This document shows, one piece after another, positions 1 to 9,224 of a DNA stretch of 9,224 nt. Under the pieces are notes generated by a model. That model had not been told where the DNA came from. It saw only the letters and a program-made list of their open reading frames with translations, and made no database searches. The translations under genes were made by a program, and so were the position numbers. Source of the DNA: an uncultured Francisella sp. (GTDB taxonomy: Bacteria > Pseudomonadota > Gammaproteobacteria > Burkholderiales > Neisseriaceae); contig CAJPTP010000024.1 of NCBI GenBank assembly GCA_905373555.1, positions 1 to 9,224 of the forward strand. Reading direction: 5' to 3'. Each line of letters opens with the position of its first letter. Position 1 is the first letter of the stretch.

Positions 1-4
1 GCTT

Positions 5-4615
<4,611 letters not shown>

Positions 4616-4641
4616 GTTCGATGTTCCTCATCCCGATTCGG
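4616..4641 (-). promoter_or_regulatory. rpoB-rpoC intergenic gap with rpoC ribosome binding site
   Basis: The 26 bases between the rpoB TAA and the rpoC ATG contain GAGGAA (bases 4629 to 4624 on the minus strand), 8 bases from the ATG at 4615. This is a good Shine-Dalgarno and decides the rpoC start. No hairpin followed by T residues is present, so the two genes should be on one transcript. Confidence 0.85.
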
Positions 4642-7600
4642 TTAGCGCCGCTCCAGCTCCATGTCCAAGCCCAGCGACCAAATTTCCTTCACCAGCACGT
4701 TGAAGGACTCGGGCATGCTCGCCTCGATCTTGTAATCGCCCTTGACGATGTTCTCGTACATCTTGGTGCGGCCCGTGACGTCGTCGGACTTGACGGTGAG
4801 CATCTCTTGGAGGGTGTAGGCGGCGCCGTAGGCCTGCAGCGCCCAAACCTCCATCTCGCCCAGTCGCTGGCCGCCGAACTGGGCGCGGCCGCCCAAAGGC
4901 TGCTGCGTGACCAGGCTGTAGGGGCCGATGGACCGAGCGTGCATCTTCTCGTCGACCAAGTGGTGCAGCTTGAGGTAGTGCATCACGCCGACCGTCACCT
5001 TGCGGTCGAAGGGCTCGCCCGTGCGGCCGTCGTACAGGGTCATCTGCGTCTTGCTGTCGTTGAACTGCAGCCGCTGCACGTCCGGGTCGTCGCCCGGGTA
5101 GGCGAAATCGAGCATCTCGTAGATCTCGGATTCCTTCGCGCCGTCGAACACCGGCGTGGCGAAGGTCACGCCCTTGCGCAGGTTGTTCGCCAAGGCCATG
5201 ATCTCGTCGTCGGAAAAGCCCGAGATGTCCTCGTTGCGCTGCGCCATGCCGTAGAACTTCTCCAAAAAGGCGCGCACTTCCGAAACGGGGGCTTGGCGCC
5301 GCAGCATCTTGTCGATGCGGATGCCGATGCCGCGCGCCGCCCATCCCAGATGGACTTCCAAAATTTGGCCGATGTTCATGCGCGAGGGCACGCCCAAGGG
5401 GTTGAGCACCAAATCCACGGGGGTGCCGTCGGCCATGTAGGGCATGTCCTCCACGGGCAGGATGCGCGACACGACGCCCTTGTTGCCGTGGCGGCCCGCC
5501 ATCTTGTCGCCCGCCTGCAAACGGCGCTTGATCGCGACGAAGACCTTCACCATGCGCTGCACCCCGGGCTGCAGCTCGTCGCCCTGGGTCAGCTTCTTCT
5601 TTTTGTCCTCGAACAGCTCCTCGACCTCTTTTTGCTTGGCTTCGAGGTTGTCGCGGATGTGCTTGAGCTGCTCTTTTCTGCCCTCATCCTCAAGCTCGAT
5701 CCCAAACAGCTCCTCGCGCCGGGACAGGCCGTTGATGTAGGTCTTGGTCACCTTGCCGCCCTTGATCGGGCCGTTGGGCCCGGTCTTGGCCTTCTGGCCC
5801 GTCACCAGCTTCTCGGCGCGGTTGAAGGCGTCTTCGGCGTAGATGCGCAGCTGGTCGTCCATGTTCTTGCGGTAGCGGCCGATCTCGTAGTCGATGATCG
5901 ACTGGGCCCGGGCGTCGCGCTCGATGCCCTCGCGGGTGAACTCCTGCACGTCGATCACGGTGCCCTTCACGCCCGAGGGCACGCGCAGCGAGCTGTCCTT
6001 CACGTCCGCCGCTTTTTCGCCGAAGATGGCCTTGAGCAGCTTTTCCTCGGGCGTCAGCGTGGTCTCGCTCTTGGGCGTGACCTTGCCCACCAAAACATCG
6101 CCCGCGTTGACCTCGGTGCCGATGTACACGATGCCCGACTCGTCGAGGCGGTTTTGCATCTTCTCGCCCAAGTTGGGGATGTCGCGGGTGATTTCCTCGG
6201 GCCCGAGCTTGGTGTCGCGCGCCACCACCGAGAACTCCTCGATGTGGATCGAGGTGTAGCGGTCGCCCGCGACCACCCGCTCGCTGATGAGCACCGCGTC
6301 CTCATAGTTGTAGCCATTCCACGGCATGAAGGCCACGACCATGTTTTGGCCCAAGGCCAGCTCGCCCAAGTCGGTCGAGGCGCCGTCGGCGATGACGTCG
6401 CCCTTGGCCACCACGTCGCCCGCCGAAACGATGGGCTTTTGGTTGACGTTGTTGTTCTGGTTGGAGCGGGTGAACTTGATCAGGTTGTAGATGTCGACGC
6501 CGATCTCTCCGGGCTCCATTTCGTCGTCGTTGACCTGAATCACCACGCGGTTCGCATCCACGTCGCGCACGACGCCGCCGCGGCGGGCCGACAGGGCGGT
6601 CGCGGAGTCGACCGCGACCGAGCGCTCGATGCCCGTGCCCACCAAGGGCTTCTCGGATCGCAGGCTCGGCACCGCCTGGCGCTGCATGTTCGCGCCCATC
6701 AAGGCGCGGTTCGCGTCGTTGTGCTCCAAAAACGGAATCAAGGCGGCCGCGACCGACACCACCTGCGCGGGGGCGACGTCCATGAAGTCGACCTCGGCGG
6801 CGGTGGCGTTGATGTTCTCGCCCGCCTTGCGGCAGCTGATGATCGAGTCGGTGAGCATGTTGCCTTCGCCGATCGTGGCGTTGGCTTGGGCGATCACGAA
6901 GTCGCCCTCCTCGATGGCCGAAAGGTAGTGGATCTCGTCGGTCACGCGGCCGTCGACCACCTTGCGGTAAGGGGTCTCCAAAAAGCCGTACTCGTTGGCG
7001 CGGGAATACAGCGCCAAGGAGTTGATCAGACCGATGTTCGGGCCTTCCGGCGTCTCGATGGGGCACACCCGGCCGTAATGGGTGGGATGGACGTCGCGCA
7101 CCTCGAAGCCCGCGCGCTCGCGCACCAAGCCGCCCGGGCCCAAAGCCGAGACGCGCCGCTTGTGGGTGACCTCGGACAGCGGGTTGTTTTGGTCCATGAA
7201 CTGGCTTAGCTGAGAGGAGCCGAAGAACTCCTTGATCGCCGAGCTCACGGGCTTGGCGTTGATCAAGTCGGTGGGCATGAGGTTGTCCTGCTCGGCCAAG
7301 CCCAAGCGCTCCTTGACCGCGCGCTCGACGCGCGCCAAGCCGCTGCGGAATTGGTTTTCGGCCAGCTCTCCGACGCTGCGCACGCGCCGATTGCCCAAAT
7401 GGTCGATGTCGTCGATGGGCAGGCTCCAGTTCTTCTGCTCCACCAGCGTCGCGATCGCGACGACGATGTCGGGCACCGTCAAGACCATCTCTTGGCAGTT
7501 TTTCTGGTCTTTGTAGGTCTCCGTGAGCATCTTGCGATACCACGGGCTGCGCTCCTCGTTTTCGGGGATGTCCGCGTACAGCCTGGAGTTGAGCTTCATG

Positions 7601-8895
7601 CGGCCCACGCGCGACAGATCGTAGGTTTCGTGGCTGAAGAACAGCTTGTTGATCAGGTTGTCCACGGCGTCTTCGGTCGGCGGCTCGCCCGGGCGCATCA
7701 TTTTGTAAATCGCGGCGCGGGCCATCGCCTGCTCGCTCTTGTCGTCGGCCCGGCCCAAGCTCTCTTCGGCGCGCAGCGTGTCGGCGATGGTGCGGTTTTG
7801 ATCGCGCGAGTTGGAATAGATCACGCGGATGTCGGCGACGCCGGCTTCCAAGAAGCGCGCGACGTCCTCTTCCTCGATGAGCTTGTTCACGGGCGCGATC
7901 AAGGCGCCTTCCGAGTCGTACACGTCGGCCGCGAGCGCCATCCCCACGACCTCCTCCATCTTGACCTTGATGGAGGAAACGCCCAATGCCTTGATCTGGC
8001 GCACCGCCTTGGCCGTCACGGCCTTGCCCGCGGCGCAGATGACCTCCTCGACCACCTGCCCGTCATCCATGGTCTTTTCGTGGATGATGGCGAACGGCGC
8101 GTCGCGGCGCTTGAGCTTGTCGGGGTCGATGTCATAGACGATCGCATCGCCCTCGAAGCGCAAGGTCATCGACGTGTGGAACATGTCGATGATTTGCTGG
8201 GTGTTGAAGCCGAACGCTTTGAGCAGAATGGTCGCATGCAGCTTGCGCCGGCGGTCGATGCGGAAGAACAGCAGATCCTTGTTGTCGAACTCGAAGTCGA
8301 GCCAAGAGCCGCGGTAGGGGATGATGCGGGCGGAATACAGCAGCCGCGACGAAGAGGAGGAATGGCCCTTGTCGTGCTCAAAAAAGGCGCCCGGGGAGCG
8401 GTGCAGCTGGCTCACGACCACGCGCTCGGTGCCGTTGATGATGAAGGAGCCGCTGGGCGTCATCAGCGGGATGTCGCCCATATACACCTCGGACACGCCG
8501 CCCGCCGAGCCCTTGCCGGACGTCTTGAGTTCCTTGAGCGTGGCGCCGGACGGATTGTCCTTGTCCATCACCACCAAACCGATCTTGGCGCGCAGCGGCG
8601 CGGCGTAGGTCACGCCGCGCATTTGGCATTCATGGATGTCGAACATCGGCTCGCCGATGCTGTAGCTCTCAAACACGAGCTGGGCGTTGCCGTTTTGGCT
8701 CGTGATGGGGAAAATCGACGTGAACGCGGCCTGCAGGCCTTGGTTCTTGCGCTTGTCGGCGGGAACGCCGTACTGCAAAAAGTCCGCGTACGAGCGAATC
8801 TGCATTTCCAGAAGATACGGAACCTCCAGGATCGGCTTTTGCTCGGCGAAGCTTTTGCGGATGCGTTTTTTCTCAGTGAAGGTGTAATTCGCCAT
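4642..8895 (-). CDS. rpoB: DNA-directed RNA polymerase subunit beta
   Basis: This is the second-largest RNA polymerase subunit; it forms one jaw of the DNA cleft, contributes to nucleotide binding and holds the rifampicin pocket. The product has 1417 residues. Visible in order: the N-terminal EKKRIRKSF segment (8-16), protrusion and lobe with the INGTERVVVSQLHRSPG motif (153-169), the fork and rifampicin region (558-590), CPIETPEGPNIGLI (611-624), the GYNYED motif (861-866), a lineage-specific insert of betaproteobacterial type (about 992-1107), GDKMAGRHGNKG (1129-1140; active-site lysines K1131 and K1139), and the C-terminal clamp region with YSLVTQQPLGG (1326-1336) and GEMEVWALQAYGA (1346-1358). 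The start at 8895 fits the family's MxxxTFTEKKRIRK beginning and has GGAG 11 bases upstream; the ATG seven codons earlier and a TTG further up lie at or before that site. It ends in TAA. It is longer than E. coli (1342) and typical beta (about 1370) proteins because of several short insertions. It is the first gene of the visible operon. Confidence 0.99.
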   Translation of the reverse strand: MANYTFTEKKRIRKSFAEQKPILEVPYLLEMQIRSYADFLQYGVPADKRKNQGLQAAFTSIFPITSQNGNAQLVFESYSIGEPMFDIHECQMRGVTYAAPLRAKIGLVVMDKDNPSGATLKELKTSGKGSAGGVSEVYMGDIPLMTPSGSFIINGTERVVVSQLHRSPGAFFEHDKGHSSSSSRLLYSARIIPYRGSWLDFEFDNKDLLFFRIDRRRKLHATILLKAFGFNTQQIIDMFHTSMTLRFEGDAIVYDIDPDKLKRRDAPFAIIHEKTMDDGQVVEEVICAAGKAVTAKAVRQIKALGVSSIKVKMEEVVGMALAADVYDSEGALIAPVNKLIEEEDVARFLEAGVADIRVIYSNSRDQNRTIADTLRAEESLGRADDKSEQAMARAAIYKMMRPGEPPTEDAVDNLINKLFFSHETYDLSRVGRMKLNSRLYADIPENEERSPWYRKMLTETYKDQKNCQEMVLTVPDIVVAIATLVEQKNWSLPIDDIDHLGNRRVRSVGELAENQFRSGLARVERAVKERLGLAEQDNLMPTDLINAKPVSSAIKEFFGSSQLSQFMDQNNPLSEVTHKRRVSALGPGGLVRERAGFEVRDVHPTHYGRVCPIETPEGPNIGLINSLALYSRANEYGFLETPYRKVVDGRVTDEIHYLSAIEEGDFVIAQANATIGEGNMLTDSIISCRKAGENINATAAEVDFMDVAPAQVVSVAAALIPFLEHNDANRALMGANMQRQAVPSLRSEKPLVGTGIERSVAVDSATALSARRGGVVRDVDANRVVIQVNDDEMEPGEIGVDIYNLIKFTRSNQNNNVNQKPIVSAGDVVAKGDVIADGASTDLGELALGQNMVVAFMPWNGYNYEDAVLISERVVAGDRYTSIHIEEFSVVARDTKLGPEEITRDIPNLGEKMQNRLDESGIVYIGTEVNAGDVLVGKVTPKSETTLTPEEKLLKAIFGEKAADVKDSSLRVPSGVKGTVIDVQEFTREGIERDARAQSIIDYEIGRYRKNMDDQLRIYAEDAFNRAEKLVTGQKAKTGPNGPIKGGKVTKTYINGLSRREELFGIELEDEGRKEQLKHIRDNLEAKQKEVEELFEDKKKKLTQGDELQPGVQRMVKVFVAIKRRLQAGDKMAGRHGNKGVVSRILPVEDMPYMADGTPVDLVLNPLGVPSRMNIGQILEVHLGWAARGIGIRIDKMLRRQAPVSEVRAFLEKFYGMAQRNEDISGFSDDEIMALANNLRKGVTFATPVFDGAKESEIYEMLDFAYPGDDPDVQRLQFNDSKTQMTLYDGRTGEPFDRKVTVGVMHYLKLHHLVDEKMHARSIGPYSLVTQQPLGGRAQFGGQRLGEMEVWALQAYGAAYTLQEMLTVKSDDVTGRTKMYENIVKGDYKIEASMPESFNVLVKEIWSLGLDMELERR

Positions 8896-8906
8896 TGTTT
8901 CGATTG

Positions 8907-8910
8907 CTCC
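8907..8910 (-). promoter_or_regulatory. rpoB ribosome binding site
   Basis: GGAG lies 11 bases before the ATG at 8895, slightly further than ideal. It falls inside the reading frame that would be used from the earlier ATG at 8916, which argues for the later start. Confidence 0.65.
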
Positions 8911-8924
8911 AATCATGAACCGAA

Positions 8925-8941
8925 GACGCCGACGCCGACGC
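8925..8941. repeat. Short tandem hexamer repeat
   Basis: gacgcc is repeated in tandem about 2.8 times (8925-8930, 8931-8936 and five bases of a third copy), 30 bases before the rpoB start in transcript terms. If transcribed, it lies in the rpoB leader just upstream of the ribosome binding site. Confidence 0.6.
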
Positions 8942-8958
8942 AAGCGAACTGCCCCCAC

Positions 8959-9003
8959 GCTTGCGCCGGCCAAAAAATTTGTCTATAGTTGCGCGGCTTG
9001 CGC
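8959..9003. repeat. Direct octamer repeats flanking the A/T-rich island
   Basis: gcttgcgc occurs at 8959-8966 and again at 8996-9003, with the core ttgcgc a third time at 8989-8994. The copies bracket the A/T-rich patch that holds the possible -10 element. The arrangement resembles a pair of operator half-sites around a promoter, but no known regulator site is recognised. Confidence 0.4.
8982..8987 (-). promoter_or_regulatory. Possible -10 element upstream of rpoB
   Basis: TATAGA on the minus strand matches the sigma-70 consensus at 4 of 6 bases and is in the only A/T-rich patch of a very GC-rich region, about 87 bases before the rpoB ATG. No recognisable -35 box lies 15-19 bases upstream, since that stretch is pure GC-rich sequence, and there is no extended -10 TG. 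This is a weak candidate only. Confidence 0.25.
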
Positions 9004-9043
9004 GGGGCCGGGCCAAAGAAACGGCCGAAAAGCCCAACGCCCA

Positions 9044-9059
9044 GCCCGAAGCCTCGGGC
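9044..9059 (-). other. Short GC hairpin in the rpoB upstream region
   Basis: The six-base arms gcccga and tcgggc pair around the four-base loop 9050-9053. On the minus strand the next run of T residues (four, at 9031 to 9028) begins 12 bases after the stem, too far for a normal intrinsic terminator. It could form in a transcript reading from rplL, or in a leader, but a role is not shown. Confidence 0.45.
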
Positions 9060-9072
9060 CGAAGCGCAGGCG

Positions 9073-9088
9073 GCGCGCCGCGGCGCGC
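9073..9088. repeat. Perfect 16-bp palindrome
   Basis: The sequence gcgcgccgcggcgcgc equals its own reverse complement; the symmetry breaks at 9072/9089. It has no loop, so as RNA it would form a hairpin only by opening its centre. It could be a site for a dimeric DNA-binding protein or simply a product of the extreme GC content. Confidence 0.7.
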
Positions 9089-9145
9089 AACGAAGCCCGC
9101 GGCCAAACCGGCGCGATTCGCGCCCGGGGGCCGAGCGCCGCCCGA

Positions 9146-9158
9146 GGCGCGCCGCGGC
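9146..9158. repeat. 13-bp direct repeat of the palindrome region
   Basis: ggcgcgccgcggc here is identical to 9072-9084, whose last 12 bases lie in the 16-bp palindrome; the two copies start 74 bases apart. Flanking bases differ, so the repeat is exactly 13 bases long. Low sequence complexity makes a chance origin possible. Confidence 0.6.
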
Positions 9159-9224
9159 ATTCCGGCCCCTTGGGCCCTGCTCCGCCCCATCCGCAACACC
9201 GCCCCCATCCTTGGCCCGAGCGCC

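Larger units (their letters stand above)
8896..9224. other. Upstream region of rpoB with no supported gene
   Basis: These 329 bases lead into rpoB. By hand count 9001-9224 is about 79% G+C, clearly above the coding part, while 8971-8990 is an A/T-rich island (16 of 20 bases A or T). I see no end of rplL, the gene that normally precedes rpoB in beta- and gammaproteobacteria, in any minus-strand frame. A 111-codon minus-strand frame (9208 to 8873) crosses the region, but it is dominated by Arg, Ala and Gly and overlaps the rpoB start. In E. coli the rplL-rpoB gap is of similar length and carries an attenuator and an RNase III site. This stretch may be the same gap with rplL just beyond the window, or a stand-alone rpoBC leader. 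Confidence 0.6.

Noticed and set aside
8896..8973. Extended rpoB start at a TTG (8973) or an ATG (8916)
   Set aside because: The added residues include a run of arginines and do not match the family N-terminus, and the Shine-Dalgarno GGAG fits the ATG at 8895.
8971..9004. Intrinsic terminator ending in the six-T run on the minus strand
   Set aside because: The only stem before it (gcgc/gcgc) is four base pairs and is separated from the T run by 13 bases.
8873..9208. A 111-codon minus-strand frame upstream of and overlapping the rpoB start
   Set aside because: It is an Arg/Ala/Gly/Pro-rich translation of extreme GC sequence with no recognised motif, only a weak AAGG directly against the ATG, and it overruns the rpoB start by 23 bases.

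Overview
The window holds a core transcription operon on the minus strand: rpoB (8895 to 4642) followed after 26 bases by rpoC (4615 to 5). Together they fill about 96% of the sequence. They encode the two large subunits (beta and beta') of the bacterial RNA polymerase. The remaining 329 bases (8896-9224) lie upstream of rpoB and show no gene I can support.

The organism is most likely a high-GC betaproteobacterium, probably Burkholderiales or a relative. This rests on recalled family features, not on a search. The lineage-specific insert of RpoB (about residues 992-1107) follows the betaproteobacterial pattern (an RYRKNMDDQLRI-like segment and a KGGKVTKTYINGL-like segment). RpoC carries the large trigger-loop insertion typical of Gram-negative lineages, and its wording is closest to beta/gamma sequences. 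Both genes almost never use TTA, CTA or TCA codons, as expected at high GC, and as a result long open frames run antisense to them. The genus cannot be named from this window.

Layout in transcription order. (1) 9224-8896: upstream region. Its distal 224 bases are about 79% G+C by hand count, with a perfect 16-bp palindrome, a 13-bp repeat of part of it and a short hairpin. It then passes through a 20-base A/T-rich island (8971-8990) that holds the only promoter-like bases, and a short hexamer repeat. (2) rpoB, 1417 aa, with all catalytic and rifampicin-pocket residues intact. (3) A 26-base gap with a clear Shine-Dalgarno for rpoC. (4) rpoC, 1536 aa, with both zinc sites, the NADFDGD catalytic loop and the trigger loop intact, ending four bases before the window edge.

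The two products assemble with alpha and omega into the core enzyme; beta and beta' form the two jaws and the active site. The usual upstream neighbour, rplL, is not within 329 bases of rpoB. No mobile element, CRISPR array, RNA gene or accessory system is visible. What deserves a second look is the unusual length of both subunits compared with relatives: an acidic, probably disordered C-terminal tail of about 120 residues on RpoC and several short insertions in both proteins. The structured GC-rich leader also merits attention.
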